A stretch of DNA of 64,000 bases, from the NCBI RefSeq assembly GCF_001570605.1, contig NZ_BBXG01000001.1, forward strand, positions 1 through 64,000, in the 5' to 3' direction. This document shows positions 18,801 to 27,840 of the stretch, piece by piece (position 1 is the stretch's first letter; every line of letters starts with the position of its first letter). A model generated the notes under the pieces. That model ran no database searches and was not told the DNA's origin. It saw only the letters and a list, made by a program, of their open reading frames with translations. This DNA comes from Herbidospora cretacea (GTDB lineage Bacteria > Actinomycetota > Actinomycetes > Streptosporangiales > Streptosporangiaceae). Made by a program: the position numbers and the translations under genes.

Positions 18801-19802
18801 ATGAACAACGCCCGGCTCGCCGACATCGCGGTGCAGGCAGGGGTCAGTGAGGCGACCGTGAGCCGCGTGCTCAACGGCAAGGCGGGGGTCTCCCCGTCCA
18901 CCCGGCAGGCCGTCCTCACCGCCCTCGACTTCATGGGGTACGAACGCCCGCTCCGATTACGCCAGCGCAGCAACGGCCTGATCGGGCTGGTCACCCCCGA
19001 GCTGGACAACCCGGTCTTCCCGGCCTTCGCCCAGGCCGTCGAGAAGGCCCTCGGCCAGCACGGATACACCCCCGTCCTGTGCACCCAGCTCTCCGGCGGC
19101 GCGCCCGAGGACGAGTTCACCGAGATGCTCATCGACCGGGGCGTCAGCGGCATCGTCTTCATCTCCGGCCTGCACGCCGACGCGACCGCCCGGATGGACC
19201 GCTACACCCGGATGACCGACCGGGGCCTGCCGATCGTCCTCGTCGACGGCTACAACGACACCATCCAGGCGCCCTTCATCTCCCCGGACGACCGCCTGGC
19301 CACCCGGCTGGCCGTGCGCCACCTGGTCGACCTCGGCCACGAGCGCATCGGCCTGGCCCTGGGCCAGAAGAGGTTCGTGCCGGCGCTGCGCAAGATCGAG
19401 GCCTTCCGCCAGGTCATGACGAAGAACGTCGACGACCTGATCGAACACAGCCTGGCCACCGTCGAGGGCGGCCAGGCGGCGGCCGGCGCCCTGTTCGACC
19501 GGGGCTGCACCGCCGTCTTCTGCGCCAGCGACCTGATGGCGCTCGGCGCGATCAGGGCCGCCCGCGAACGCGGGCTGAACGTGCCCGGCCACGTCTCGGT
19601 CGTCGGGTTCGACGACTCCCCGCTGATCCCGTTCACCGATCCGCCGCTGACGACCGTGCGCAAGCCCATCCGCGCCATGGCCTCGGCGGCGGTGGAGACC
19701 CTGCTGGAGATCGTCGAGGGGGCGCCGTCCAAGAACCTGGAGCTGGTCTTCCAGCCGGAGCTGGTGGTCCGCCGCTCGACCGGCGGCAGACACGGCAAAT
19801 GA
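18801..19802 (+). CDS. LacI family transcriptional regulator
   Basis: 333 residues from ATG 18801, where the helix-turn-helix begins at once (ARLADIAVQAGVSEATVSRV, then the hinge LNGKAGVSP). Residues 60-330 form a periplasmic-binding-like sugar sensor domain (GLIGLVTPEL, VVGFDDSPL, PPLTTV). A GAGG lies about 9 bases upstream. The frame is open to 18684 but the extra N-terminus is unlike the family. It is divergent from the MsmK-type ATPase and next to Entner-Doudoroff genes, so it probably represses a sugar uptake or catabolic regulon; the ligand is unknown. Confidence 0.92.
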   Translation: MNNARLADIAVQAGVSEATVSRVLNGKAGVSPSTRQAVLTALDFMGYERPLRLRQRSNGLIGLVTPELDNPVFPAFAQAVEKALGQHGYTPVLCTQLSGGAPEDEFTEMLIDRGVSGIVFISGLHADATARMDRYTRMTDRGLPIVLVDGYNDTIQAPFISPDDRLATRLAVRHLVDLGHERIGLALGQKRFVPALRKIEAFRQVMTKNVDDLIEHSLATVEGGQAAAGALFDRGCTAVFCASDLMALGAIRAARERGLNVPGHVSVVGFDDSPLIPFTDPPLTTVRKPIRAMASAAVETLLEIVEGAPSKNLELVFQPELVVRRSTGGRHGK

Positions 19803-19809
19803 GAACGAA

Positions 19810-19845
19810 GGGCCCGTGACGTCCTGGGTTCGGTGTCACGGGCCC
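19810..19845. terminator. Terminator-like hairpin between convergent LacI and eda genes
   Basis: A perfect 11-bp inverted repeat, GGGCCCGTGAC (19810-19820) and GTCACGGGCCC (19835-19845), with a 14-base loop, starting 8 bp after the LacI stop codon. Only short T runs follow, so it may act as a factor-assisted or bidirectional terminator. Confidence 0.75.
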
Positions 19846-19932
19846 CCGTTTCCATGTCCGTGGTTCCGGGTTTCGGGCGCGGGCATGGTCGCCGGCTTCG
19901 GCCGAGGGAGGATGGCCTGGCCGGCGAAGCTG

Positions 19933-20547
19933 TCAGCGGAGAGCGGCGGCCTCCGCGGCGAGTTTCTCGATGACGGCGTAGTCACCGGCGGCCAGCGCGT
20001 CGGCCGGCGTGAGCCAGGTGCCGCCGACGCAGCCGACGTTGGGCAGCGCGAGGTAGTCGGGCGCGGTCGCCAGGCGGATGCCGCCGGTGGGGCAGAAGCG
20101 CACCTCGGGCAGCGGCCCGCCCAGCGCCTTGAGATAGGGGACGCCCCCGGCCGGCTCGGCCGGGAAGAACTTCATCTCGCGCAGGCCGCGTTCGAACAGC
20201 TCCATGACCTCGGTCGCCGTCGCCACGCCGGGCAGGAACGGCACTCCGGAGGAGGTCATCGCGTCGATCAGCGCCGCCGGGGAGCCCGGGGAGACCAGGA
20301 ACCTCGACCCGGCCTCGACCGCGGCCTCGACGTCGGCGGGGCGGCGGACCGTTCCGGCGCCCACGACCGCGCCCTCGACCTCGGCGGCGATCCGGCGGAT
20401 CGACTCGAGCCCGGCCTCGGTGCGCAGGGTGACCTCGATGACCGGCAGGCCGCCCGCCACGAGGGCGCGGGCCATCGGCACGGCGGTCGCGACGTCGTCG
20501 ATCACGACGACGGGGACCACGGGGGCGAGGTCGAGGAGGGAACTCAT
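19933..20547 (-). CDS. eda: KDPG aldolase (2-dehydro-3-deoxyphosphogluconate aldolase)
   Basis: 204 residues, the usual length. This class I aldolase splits 2-keto-3-deoxy-6-phosphogluconate into pyruvate and glyceraldehyde 3-phosphate. The Schiff-base Lys is in EMKFFPAE, the general-base Glu in VIEVTLRT, and the phosphate-binding loop region PTGGI follows. It is the last gene of a minus-strand operon edd-glk-eda; its start overlaps the glucokinase stop by 4 bp, implying translational coupling. Its presence with edd gives a complete lower Entner-Doudoroff branch. Confidence 0.93.
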   Translation of the reverse strand: MSSLLDLAPVVPVVVIDDVATAVPMARALVAGGLPVIEVTLRTEAGLESIRRIAAEVEGAVVGAGTVRRPADVEAAVEAGSRFLVSPGSPAALIDAMTSSGVPFLPGVATATEVMELFERGLREMKFFPAEPAGGVPYLKALGGPLPEVRFCPTGGIRLATAPDYLALPNVGCVGGTWLTPADALAAGDYAVIEKLAAEAAALR

Positions 20548-21503
20548 ACGTACTCCACACTAGTGGCCCGCTGCTGGAGCCAGGCGGCCGCACCCGTCAG
20601 TGCGGGCTGCTCGGCGACGATCAGCGAGGTGGCGATGGCGGTCAGGTAGTCGGAGAGGGCGGGGCCGGTCAGTTCGAACCGGGCCCGGAAGTCGCTGTCG
20701 CGGACCCGGTCGACGATCCGGGGCAGCACGCCGCCGCCCAGGTAGACGCCGCCGCGCGCGCCCAGCGTGAGGGCGACGTTGCCGGCGAACCCGCCGAGCA
20801 GGGCCAGGAAGACCTCGATCGTCTCGCGGCACACGGCGTCGTCGCCCGCCACGATCTCCGAGGCGCTCTTGCGGGTGGCCTTGATGCCGCGTACGAGAGA
20901 AAGACCCCGGTGGAGCCGGGGCAGCCCCGAGCCCGAGAGCAGGTGCTCGGCGTCGACGTAGGGCAGGCCGTCGCCGCGGAGGGCCTTGACGATCTCGAAC
21001 TCCAGGTCGGTCACCGCCGGGACGGAGACGTGCCCGCCCTCGCCCGGCACCGGCACCCAGCCGTCACCGGCCGGCACCAGCCCGGCCACGCCCAGACCCG
21101 TGCCGGGCCCGAGCACCGCCTTCACCATCCCGGCCGAGGGGGAGGGCCCGCCCAGCGGCACCAGGTCGTCGCCCGCCAGGTGGGGCAGCGAGATGGCCAG
21201 CGCCTCGAAGTCGTTGAGCACGGCGGCCTGCGGGATGCCCAGGTCGGCGATCGATCCGGACCAGGACCCGTTCGTCAGCGTGTAGCGGTCGCCCTTGACC
21301 GGCCCGGCGATGGCCACGCACACGGCCCCCGGCCGCACCCCATCCGCGTGGTCGGCCAGATAGGCCGCGACGGCGTCCGGCAGACCGGGGTGTTCGGCCA
21401 CGTTGAGGACGGCCACCGCCTCCGGCGCCGCACCCGGCCCGGAGACGATTCCAAAACGTGCGTTGGTGCCGCCGATGTCGGCGACGAGCCAGGGGTAGCT
21501 CAC
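20544..21503 (-). CDS. glk: Glucokinase (ATP-dependent, Glk family)
   Basis: 319 residues. It begins [19 protein letters not shown], the ATP phosphate-1 motif of bacterial glucokinases, and has VLNDFEALA and [11 protein letters not shown], which form the sugar and ATP sites. The GTG start at 21503 abuts the TAA of edd directly. The absence of the ROK zinc motif places it in the E. coli Glk type rather than the ROK glucokinases common in actinomycetes. It supplies glucose 6-phosphate to the pathway completed by its operon neighbours. Confidence 0.93.
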   Translation of the reverse strand: MSYPWLVADIGGTNARFGIVSGPGAAPEAVAVLNVAEHPGLPDAVAAYLADHADGVRPGAVCVAIAGPVKGDRYTLTNGSWSGSIADLGIPQAAVLNDFEALAISLPHLAGDDLVPLGGPSPSAGMVKAVLGPGTGLGVAGLVPAGDGWVPVPGEGGHVSVPAVTDLEFEIVKALRGDGLPYVDAEHLLSGSGLPRLHRGLSLVRGIKATRKSASEIVAGDDAVCRETIEVFLALLGGFAGNVALTLGARGGVYLGGGVLPRIVDRVRDSDFRARFELTGPALSDYLTAIATSLIVAEQPALTGAAAWLQQRATSVEYV

Positions 21504-23327
21504 TTAGAACCCTCCGAAGATGCTGGCACCGCGTTCTGCGGGTCCAACCGTACGACGGAAGGCGGCAAAAAGCTCGCGTCCGGTTCCCACCCATTTGTCA
21601 TCCGATTTCGCGGCGCCGTCGGGGGTCCGGCCGTTCAGGTCGGTCAGCGCGTCCAGGGTCCCGGCGGCCGAGTCGAGCCTGATGGGGTCACCGTCCCTGA
21701 TCAGCGCGATCGCGCCTCCCTTGGCGGCTTCGGGCGACAGGTGGATGGCGGCGGGGACCTTGCCGGACGCGCCCGACATGCGACCGTCTGTGACGATTGC
21801 CACCTTCTGTCCACGGTCCAGCAGCACCGCCAGCGGCGGGGTGAGCTTGTGCAGCTCCGGCATGCCGTTGGCGCTCGGGCCCTGGTAGCGGACCACCGCG
21901 ACGAAGTCCTGCCCGTCGAGATCGCCCTGCTCGAAGGCGCGCAGCAGGTCGAGCTGGTCGTCGAACACCTTCGCGGGCGCCTCGATCACCAGGTGCTCGG
22001 GCTTGACCGCCGACACCTTCGAGACGGCCCGGCCGAGGTTGCCGTCGACCATGTGGATGCCGCCGTCGGGCGAGAAAGGTTCATCGGCGGGGCGCAGCAC
22101 CGACAGGTCGCCGCTGCCCTCGGCCCGCTCGGCCCAGACCAGCTCGCCCTCCTTGAACTCCGGCGCCGACCGGTAGAGGTCCAGCCCCCGCCCGGCCACG
22201 GTCAGCACGTCGGAGTGGAGCAGCCCGGCGTCCAGCAGCGTGCCGATGAACACCTGCATGCCGCCCGCGTCCTGGAAGTGGTTCACGTCGGCTTCCCCGT
22301 TGGGGTACATCCGGGTCAGCAGCGGGACGACCTTCGACAGCGCCGCCATGTCGTCCCAGGTCAGCGTGATCCCGGCGGCGTTCGCCATGGCGACCAGGTG
22401 CATGGTGTGGTTGGTCGACCCGCCCGAGGCCAGCAGCGCGACGACGGCGTTGACGACCGACTTCTCGTCGACGACGTGGCCGATCGGGGTGTACTCGTCG
22501 CCGTGGGCGGTCAGCTCCACCACCCGCCGCGCGGCGGCGGCGGTGAGGGCCTGGCGCAGCTCGGTGCGCGGGTTGACGAAGGTCGCACCCGGCAGGTGCA
22601 GGCCCATGACCTCCATCAGGAGCTGGTTGGAGTTGGCGGTGCCGTAGAAGGTGCAGGTGCCGGGGGAGTGGTAGCTGCGCGCCTCGGCGTCGAGCATCTC
22701 GGCGCGGTCGATCTTGCCCTCGGCGAACGCCTGGCGGGCCCGCGCCTTGGTCTTGTTCGGCAGGCCCGAGCGCATCGGCCCGGCCGGCACGAAGATCGCG
22801 GGCAGGTGGCCGAACCGCAGCGCCCCGATGAACAGGCCGGGCACGATCTTGTCGCAGACCCCCAGCAGCAGCGAGGCGTCGAACATGTCGTGGGAGAGGG
22901 CGATGGCCGTCGACATCGCGATCACGTCGCGGCTGTAGAGAGACAGCTCCATGCCCGCCCGGCCCTGGGTCACCCCGTCGCACATGGCCGGCACGCCCCC
23001 GGCGACCTGCGCGACACCCCCGGCCGCGCGCACCGCCTTCTTCAGCTCCGGCGGGTAGCTCTCGTACGGCTGGTGCGCCGACAGCATGTCGTTGTACGAC
23101 GTCACGATCGCCACGCCCGGCCGCGTGGCGGCCCGGAGCAGCGGCTTGTCGTCCTCGGCGGCGGCGAACCCGTGGGCCAGGTTGGCGCAGCCCAGGTGGC
23201 CCCGTGCGGGCCCCCGTCGGCGCAGCTCGGCCGCGTCGGCGTCCACACGGGAAAGGTAGGCGGTGCGGGACTCCCGGCTGCGCTCGACGATGCGGTGGGT
23301 GACCTCGGCTACGGCCGGGTGTGTCAT
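21504..23327 (-). CDS. edd: Phosphogluconate dehydratase
   Basis: 607 residues of the IlvD/Edd family. It dehydrates 6-phosphogluconate to KDPG. Conserved features include [25 protein letters not shown] (iron-sulfur cysteine region), [12 protein letters not shown] and [14 protein letters not shown]. The last two separate Edd from dihydroxyacid dehydratase. It is first in the operon, and its ATG lies 112 bp from a divergent ROK regulator. Glucose-6-phosphate dehydrogenase and lactonase are not in the window. An Entner-Doudoroff operon is uncommon among actinomycetes. Confidence 0.95.
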   Translation of the reverse strand: MTHPAVAEVTHRIVERSRESRTAYLSRVDADAAELRRRGPARGHLGCANLAHGFAAAEDDKPLLRAATRPGVAIVTSYNDMLSAHQPYESYPPELKKAVRAAGGVAQVAGGVPAMCDGVTQGRAGMELSLYSRDVIAMSTAIALSHDMFDASLLLGVCDKIVPGLFIGALRFGHLPAIFVPAGPMRSGLPNKTKARARQAFAEGKIDRAEMLDAEARSYHSPGTCTFYGTANSNQLLMEVMGLHLPGATFVNPRTELRQALTAAAARRVVELTAHGDEYTPIGHVVDEKSVVNAVVALLASGGSTNHTMHLVAMANAAGITLTWDDMAALSKVVPLLTRMYPNGEADVNHFQDAGGMQVFIGTLLDAGLLHSDVLTVAGRGLDLYRSAPEFKEGELVWAERAEGSGDLSVLRPADEPFSPDGGIHMVDGNLGRAVSKVSAVKPEHLVIEAPAKVFDDQLDLLRAFEQGDLDGQDFVAVVRYQGPSANGMPELHKLTPPLAVLLDRGQKVAIVTDGRMSGASGKVPAAIHLSPEAAKGGAIALIRDGDPIRLDSAAGTLDALTDLNGRTPDGAAKSDDKWVGTGRELFAAFRRTVGPAERGASIFGGF

Positions 23328-23362
23328 AACGTCCCCTCCTCAATACGGACAAGCAGGACATT

Positions 23363-23390
23363 AGCTTGAACTTTGGGTATTCATCAAGCT
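23363..23390. promoter_or_regulatory. Inverted repeat in the edd/ROK divergent promoter
   Basis: AGCTTGA (23363-23369) and TCAAGCT (23384-23390) form a perfect 7-bp inverted repeat with a 14-bp spacer, in an AT-rich 112-bp gap. It is a plausible binding site for the divergently encoded ROK regulator controlling the Entner-Doudoroff operon. Confidence 0.5.
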
Positions 23391-23439
23391 GACTTTTGTA
23401 ACTTAGAATGAATAAGTAGGTGAACTTCGGTCAACCCCT

Positions 23440-24594
23440 ATGCTTGAGGCGATGCCACGTATGTCACGGATTGCCACCACCGGTGAGGTGCTCCAGCTCG
23501 TCCGCAGCGGCGAGGCCACGACCCGGGCCGAGATCGGCCGGGTCACCGCCCTGTCGCGTCCCGCGGTCACCCATCGCGTCAACGAGCTGCTGCAACGCGG
23601 CCTGATCGTGGAGGACGCCGAGGGCCCGTCGACCGGCGGCCGGCCCCCGGTGCGGCTGCGGTTCAACGCCGCCGGAGGCGTCGTGGCGGTGGCGTCCCTG
23701 GGCGCCAGCCGCACCCAGATCGCCCTGTGCGACCTGGCCGGCGATGTGATCGAACGCACAGACCTGGTGATCGACGTCGAGGAGGGCCCCGACGCGGTGC
23801 TCGGCCTCGTCATGGACACGTGGGAGAAGCTGCTCGGCGACCGCGGCCCGGTCGTCGGCGTCGGCCTGGGCGTGCCCGCCACCGTCGAGTACGCCCGGGG
23901 CCGCACCGAGTCGGCCCGCGTGATGGCGTCGTGGACCGGCGTGGAGATCCCGCCGCTGATCGCCGCCCGCTTCCCGGTCCCGGTCCTGGTCGACAACGAC
24001 GTCAACGTGATCGCGATGGGCGAGCACCGGGGCGTCTACCCCGGCGAGCGCGACCTGCTGTTCGTGAAGGTCTCCACTCGCATCGGGGCCGGGGTCGTCT
24101 CCAGCGGGAGCGTCATGCGCGGCGCGCTCGGCGCGGCCGGCGAAATCGGCCACATCCCGGTCCGCGACGGCGGCGGCGTCCTGTGCCGCTGCGGCAACCT
24201 CGACTGCGTCGACTCGGTCGCCAGCGGCACCGCCATCCTGGGCGAACTGCGGAGCCGGGGCCGCGACGTGCTCTCCCTCGCCGACGTGACCGCCCTGGTC
24301 CGCGCCGGCGACGCCGAGACGATGGCCGTCGTCCGCCAGGCCGGCCGGTGGCTCGGCGAGGTCATCGCGAGCGCCGTCAACCTGCTCAACCCGTCGGTCG
24401 TCGTCCTGGGCGGCGACGTGGCCGAGATGTTCCAGCCCCTCGTCTCCGGCGTCCGCGAGGTCGTCTACCAGCGCTCCACCCAGCTGGCGACCCGCAGCCT
24501 CAAGATCGAGCGCAGCCGCCTGGGCCCCGGAGCGGGCATCACCGGCTGCGCGCTGCTGGTCATCGACCGCATCCTGGACCCGGACGCGATCTGA
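23440..24594 (+). CDS. ROK family transcriptional regulator
   Basis: 384 residues. A winged helix-turn-helix covers the first 75 residues (TRAEIGRVTALSRPAVTHRV, then a TGGRPP wing). The rest is the ROK sugar-kinase-like domain, with VDNDVNVIAMGEHRG and a zinc-type motif CRCGNLDCVDS. It lacks an obvious complete kinase loop, so a regulatory role is likely. Being divergent from edd-glk-eda it is the prime candidate for their regulator. In-frame ATG codons at 23452 and 23461 are alternative starts. Confidence 0.9.
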   Translation: MLEAMPRMSRIATTGEVLQLVRSGEATTRAEIGRVTALSRPAVTHRVNELLQRGLIVEDAEGPSTGGRPPVRLRFNAAGGVVAVASLGASRTQIALCDLAGDVIERTDLVIDVEEGPDAVLGLVMDTWEKLLGDRGPVVGVGLGVPATVEYARGRTESARVMASWTGVEIPPLIAARFPVPVLVDNDVNVIAMGEHRGVYPGERDLLFVKVSTRIGAGVVSSGSVMRGALGAAGEIGHIPVRDGGGVLCRCGNLDCVDSVASGTAILGELRSRGRDVLSLADVTALVRAGDAETMAVVRQAGRWLGEVIASAVNLLNPSVVVLGGDVAEMFQPLVSGVREVVYQRSTQLATRSLKIERSRLGPGAGITGCALLVIDRILDPDAI

Positions 24595-24634
24595 CGGCGA
24601 CCTGTTCTTGATCAGGGCGAGTGAGAATCCGAGC

Positions 24635-25408
24635 ATGAAACGCTTACTGATCACCGCCCTGGTGGCGGTCGTCGTCTTACCCGTGACCCCGGCCGAGGCC
24701 GCCGCCGATCCGGTGGCCATGGTGAAGAAGCAGGTGGGCGCCGGGCGGGGGGTGGCGTTCGTCGACACCACCTCGCTCGTGACCTCGGTCACCGAGAAGT
24801 TCGTCGTGCGCAAGGGCCGGCTTCAGTTCGGGCGCGGGGGACGGGTCGCCGCCTCCGACATCGGCGTGGAGCTGTTCGGGCCGGTGCCCGACCGCAATCC
24901 GGAGATCCTGACGCCCGGCCGGGCCATCATGATCGGGACGACGACCTACACCAAGGGGCTCGGCTTCGCGGTGCCCGCCGGGAAGACGTGGTTCGTCGAG
25001 AAGAAGGGCGGCACGCCCAGCGGGAGCTCCACGATCTTCGGCCAGCTCGTCAACCCCGGTGAGCCGGCGACGCTCAAGGCGCTGCTCGGCCGCGCCAAGC
25101 GGTCGGGTCGCGTGTACACCGGGACGATCGACCTGTCCGAACTGCACGCCGTCTCGCCCTGGTTCCGCCTGTCCGCCAGCCGGAGCGTGTTCCTGTCCGG
25201 GGCGCACCTGCGCTTCGCGCTCACGCTCGACGCCCGCTCTCTCCCCAAGCGCCTGGTGACGGACCTCAACGGGGGATACCTCTACCACAGCCACGACTGG
25301 GACCGAGTGGACATCCACACCGTCACCACGTACTCCGCCTGGGGGAAGAAGGTCTCGATCAAGGCGCCCCCGGCGGCCACGGTCTCCAACGTCCTGTCCA
25401 AGGAGTGA
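24635..25408 (+). CDS. Secreted protein, possibly LppX/LprAFG-like
   Basis: 257 residues from ATG 24635. MKRLLITALVAVVVLPVTPA followed by EAA is a good signal peptide with no lipobox cysteine. The mature part is rich in beta strands with short repeats of charged turns, and features such as EKFVVRKGR and FRLSASRSV recall the LppX_LprAFG lipoprotein fold that holds lipids, but I cannot confirm that. Located 40 bp after the ROK regulator and in the same direction; cotranscription is possible. No catalytic motif is seen. Confidence 0.65.
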   Translation: MKRLLITALVAVVVLPVTPAEAAADPVAMVKKQVGAGRGVAFVDTTSLVTSVTEKFVVRKGRLQFGRGGRVAASDIGVELFGPVPDRNPEILTPGRAIMIGTTTYTKGLGFAVPAGKTWFVEKKGGTPSGSSTIFGQLVNPGEPATLKALLGRAKRSGRVYTGTIDLSELHAVSPWFRLSASRSVFLSGAHLRFALTLDARSLPKRLVTDLNGGYLYHSHDWDRVDIHTVTTYSAWGKKVSIKAPPAATVSNVLSKE

Positions 25409-25417
25409 CGCCACCCG

Positions 25418-26143
25418 TCAGTGGGCGCAGACCAGGCAGGCCAGGGCTTGTTCCAGGGCCTCCGGGGTCGCGGCCGGGGACGGCCACGGCAGTCTGACCA
25501 GGCGGTCGCGGCCCGCGCGGACGGTGGCGCCGTAGCGGTCGAGCTCCCACAGCCAGGCGTCCGGGGCGGGCTCGCCCGTCAGCTTCTCGACGGCCGCGAC
25601 CAGTTGGGCGCGGTGGGCACTGTTGACGTGGTGGAGCATGCGTTCGGCCTGGTCGAGCAGCGGGTCGGGGTCGGCGTCGAGGTAGTCGTCGGAGTCCAGG
25701 ACGCCTGACTCGGTGCCGGTCAGGTAGACGACGTCGGCCACGTCGACGCGGAGCAGCCGGGGGGCTCGGCCGGTGTTCTCGATGACGGCGAACAGGTCCT
25801 CGTCGGGGCAGCGTTCGGCGATGGCGATCGCCGTCTCGCGCACCTCGTGGCCGGGGACCGTGGAGGCCCAGCCGCGGATCTTCAGCATGCCCCGGGCGCG
25901 CTCGGTCTCGCCCAGGCTGCGGGTGGCGACCAGGTCGACGGTGACGGCCAGGTCGTCGCGGCAGCCGTACAGGACCTCGCCGGGTTTGACCAGCAGGACC
26001 GGGCGGCCCTGGGCGTCGACGCCGCCGCGCGCCGGGAGCGCCTTGAGCTCGGAACCGGCCACCGCGACGTGCGTCGGGGCGGCCGTGGCGGCCAGCGTCC
26101 GGACGCGTTCGGCGATCGGGGGAGCCGAGACGGGCTGGGTCAT
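25418..26143 (-). CDS. DUF2470 domain protein (HugZ/PNPOx-like)
   Basis: 241 residues. The C-terminal 80 residues (from about DPLLDQAERMLHHVNSAH) are DUF2470, the domain found with the split-barrel of HugZ-type heme-degrading or heme-binding proteins; the N-terminal part has the corresponding barrel-like pattern (VDLVATRSLG, KIRGWASTVPG). The upstream region, shared with the divergent rpsD paralogue, holds a palindrome resembling the actinobacterial IdeR/DmdR iron box. Together these suggest an iron- or heme-related protein made when iron is scarce. Enzymatic activity is not shown by any motif. Confidence 0.75.
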   Translation of the reverse strand: MTQPVSAPPIAERVRTLAATAAPTHVAVAGSELKALPARGGVDAQGRPVLLVKPGEVLYGCRDDLAVTVDLVATRSLGETERARGMLKIRGWASTVPGHEVRETAIAIAERCPDEDLFAVIENTGRAPRLLRVDVADVVYLTGTESGVLDSDDYLDADPDPLLDQAERMLHHVNSAHRAQLVAAVEKLTGEPAPDAWLWELDRYGATVRAGRDRLVRLPWPSPAATPEALEQALACLVCAH

Positions 26144-26164
26144 CGTGACTCTCCTTCTGGTCTG

Positions 26165-26185
26165 TTAAGGTAAGGCTTACCTTAA
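26165..26185. promoter_or_regulatory. Iron-box-like perfect palindrome (IdeR/DmdR type)
   Basis: Perfect 10-bp arms, TTAAGGTAAG and its complement, around a central G. The inner 19 bp agree with the remembered IdeR/DmdR consensus TTAGGTTAGGCTAACCTAA at 15 positions. A further element, GGTTA-CC-TAACC, follows at 26190-26201. The site lies between a DUF2470 gene (start 26143) and an S4 paralogue (start 26216), so it could repress both. Confidence 0.7.
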
Positions 26186-26215
26186 TAAGGGTTACCTAAC
26201 CACAGAGGAGTGCGC

Positions 26216-26830
26216 GTGCGCTACACGGGTCCGAAGGTGCGGTTGTCTCGGCGGGCGGGCGTCCCGCTGACCCGCAAGGCCGTGAAGTACTTCGAGGCGC
26301 GGCCCTACCCGCCCGGGGAGCACGGCCGGAAGACCAACCGCCGCAACGTCGGCGACTACGGCATGCGGCTGATGGAGAAGCAGAAGCTCCGCTGGTACTA
26401 CGACGTGTCCGAGCGCCAGCTCCGCCGCTACTGGGACCTGGCCGTGCGCCGCCCCGGCCGCTCGGGCGAGGAACTGCTGGCCATCCTGGAGACCCGCCTC
26501 GCCTCGGTCGTCATGCGCTCCGGCCTGGCCGCCTCGATCTACGCGGCCCGCCAGTACGTCAACCACGGCCACATCACCGTCGACGGCCGCAAGGTCGACA
26601 TCCCCAGCTACCTCGTGAAGCCCGGCCAGGTCATCGGCGTGCGCGGCAGGTCACGCCAGATGCAGCCGTTCGTGGCCGCCGCCGAGGGGACCTACGCCGA
26701 CGACCGCCCGGCCGCCTACCTGTCGGTCGACCTGAAGGAGCTCACGGTCACGCTGGTGTCGGCCCCGACGCGCGAGCAGATCGCCGTCCCCGTCGACGAG
26801 CAACTCGTCGTGGAGCACTACTCTCGTTAG
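26216..26830 (+). CDS. rpsD: 30S ribosomal protein S4, cysteine-free paralogue
   Basis: 204 residues from GTG 26216, chosen because GAGGAG (26205-26210) is 5 bases upstream and the protein then begins VRYTGPK like other S4 proteins. The S4 N-terminal domain (RRAGVPLTRKA, YPPGEHG) and the S4 RNA-binding domain (LETRLASVVMRSGLA, QYVNHGHITVDGR) are complete. No cysteine is present, so it cannot bind zinc. It stands alone rather than in the ribosomal alpha operon, which suggests a second copy used under special conditions. The divergent gene and the shared iron-box-like palindrome suggest metal-responsive expression. The last four codons are partly copied 1,025 bp downstream. Confidence 0.92.
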   Translation: MRYTGPKVRLSRRAGVPLTRKAVKYFEARPYPPGEHGRKTNRRNVGDYGMRLMEKQKLRWYYDVSERQLRRYWDLAVRRPGRSGEELLAILETRLASVVMRSGLAASIYAARQYVNHGHITVDGRKVDIPSYLVKPGQVIGVRGRSRQMQPFVAAAEGTYADDRPAAYLSVDLKELTVTLVSAPTREQIAVPVDEQLVVEHYSR

Positions 26831-26838
26831 CCTTTGGC
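26816..26838. repeat. Direct repeat, left copy (rpsD 3' end)
   Basis: Contains CTCTCGTTAGCCTTTGGC (26821-26838), identical to 27846-27863; counting five more bases to the left, 21 of 23 match. It spans the last four codons and stop of rpsD plus 8 bp. This is the pattern left by insertion at a gene 3' end. Confidence 0.85.
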
Positions 26839-26922
26839 GAGCGTGCAAGCTGGGGAGACGGCTACCTGATTCCCTTCTGGGGCGTCATCGGGCCGTCGCC
26901 TGGGGCCTTCTGCGGGCGGGGG

Positions 26923-27351
26923 TCAGGTAGGGTCTTCGGTGATCTCGATGACGTGAAGCGGGTTCTCCAGGGCCCTCGACGGCCCTTTCCACTTCTCGGC
27001 GTTGACGGTCAGGATGGGGCAGACGCTCGCGTCGGCGATGGCGGCCACGTGCGCGTCCCAGGGATCCAGGCCGGTCGCGGCGATGACGCGGGCGAGAATA
27101 AACGCCTGCTCAACGTTTTGGAGCGGCGCGACCGTGACCACGTCCAGGTTGGCCACTCCGGCAAGGAGGTCCTCGGCGTCGGCGCTGTGGTGCAGCGTCG
27201 TCCCGACCCCTGCCAGGGCCAGAGCGGGGACGACGAGCGGCTGCCCACGGTCGTCACTGCGTTGCAGGAGGGTGATGAGCTCGGTCTCGCCTCGGGCGAC
27301 CTCATCCAGGACGCTGAGGTCCAGGATCAGGGGGGTGGGGACGTGGGTCAC
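26923..27351 (-). CDS. PIN-domain toxin of a VapBC-like pair
   Basis: 142 residues from GTG 27351, which overlaps the antitoxin stop by four bases (GTGA). The pattern LILDLSVLDEVARGE at the start, DPWDAHVAAIADA near residue 105 and PILTVNAEKW near 120 fits a PIN domain, whose acidic residues bind Mg2+ for RNA cleavage in VapC toxins. The first acidic motif is LDLS instead of the common D-T/A-S/N, so the family assignment is moderate. Gene order antitoxin then toxin is typical. The pair lies between two 18-bp direct repeats derived from the rpsD tail. Confidence 0.7.
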   Translation of the reverse strand: MTHVPTPLILDLSVLDEVARGETELITLLQRSDDRGQPLVVPALALAGVGTTLHHSADAEDLLAGVANLDVVTVAPLQNVEQAFILARVIAATGLDPWDAHVAAIADASVCPILTVNAEKWKGPSRALENPLHVIEITEDPT

Positions 27352-27629
27352 GCGGCACCGGCGGTCGGGAAGCCGTGTTCGCGCATCTGCCGGTCGACTG
27401 AGGCCATCATCCGGTCGACCTTCTCCAGGATGTCCGGGTTGGCGGCGGCCTCGTCGAGCTTGTCCTGCCACGCCTTGGACGCTCGCAGGTCGCGGGCGTG
27501 GAGTGAGGCCAGCGCCGCCGAGACGACCGCGCTGACCGACGCGGCGCGGCCGGTCTGGACCATGCGTTCGGCAAAGGCGTTCAGGGCCGGGTCCACCGTG
27601 ACGGTGATCCGCTTCTTCGTTTCACTCAT
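27348..27629 (-). CDS. Antitoxin (ribbon-helix-helix-like) of the VapBC-like pair
   Basis: 93 residues from ATG 27629. KKRITVTVDPALNAFAERMV near the N-terminus is the beta-strand plus helix of a ribbon-helix-helix DNA-binding domain; the charged C-terminal half (KAWQDKLDEAAANPDILEKV) would bind the toxin. No Shine-Dalgarno is obvious, so the message may be leaderless. A 13-bp-arm perfect inverted repeat 60 bp upstream (27689-27719) could be its operator. The open frame continues upstream to 27770 but that part crosses the inverted repeat and is unlikely to be translated. Confidence 0.7.
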   Translation of the reverse strand: MSETKKRITVTVDPALNAFAERMVQTGRAASVSAVVSAALASLHARDLRASKAWQDKLDEAAANPDILEKVDRMMASVDRQMREHGFPTAGAA

Positions 27630-27688
27630 ACAAAAATCATACGGTTGGTGATCGCCTGCCACCAGCAGTTCCCGCACAATCGGCACTG

Positions 27689-27719
27689 CCGTTGGATCTG
27701 GAGTCGCCAGATCCAACGG
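27689..27719. repeat. Perfect 13-bp inverted repeat upstream of the antitoxin
   Basis: CCGTTGGATCTGG (27689-27701), a 5-base loop AGTCG, and CCAGATCCAACGG (27707-27719). It sits in a 331-bp stretch without a gene (27630-27960), 60 bp from the antitoxin start. It could be an autoregulation site of the pair, or part of the structure that moved the module. No T run follows, so terminator function is less likely. Confidence 0.8.
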
Positions 27720-27840
27720 TTGTATCGCCTGTGGGATGCTCGAATCGGATGTTCCAGACTCTTTCGTCATCCAGGTCCACCACGAGAATGCCCTGTCCGA
27801 TCTACCCAGAGCGTGCTGTCGCTGGGGCAGAGTGCAGGCG

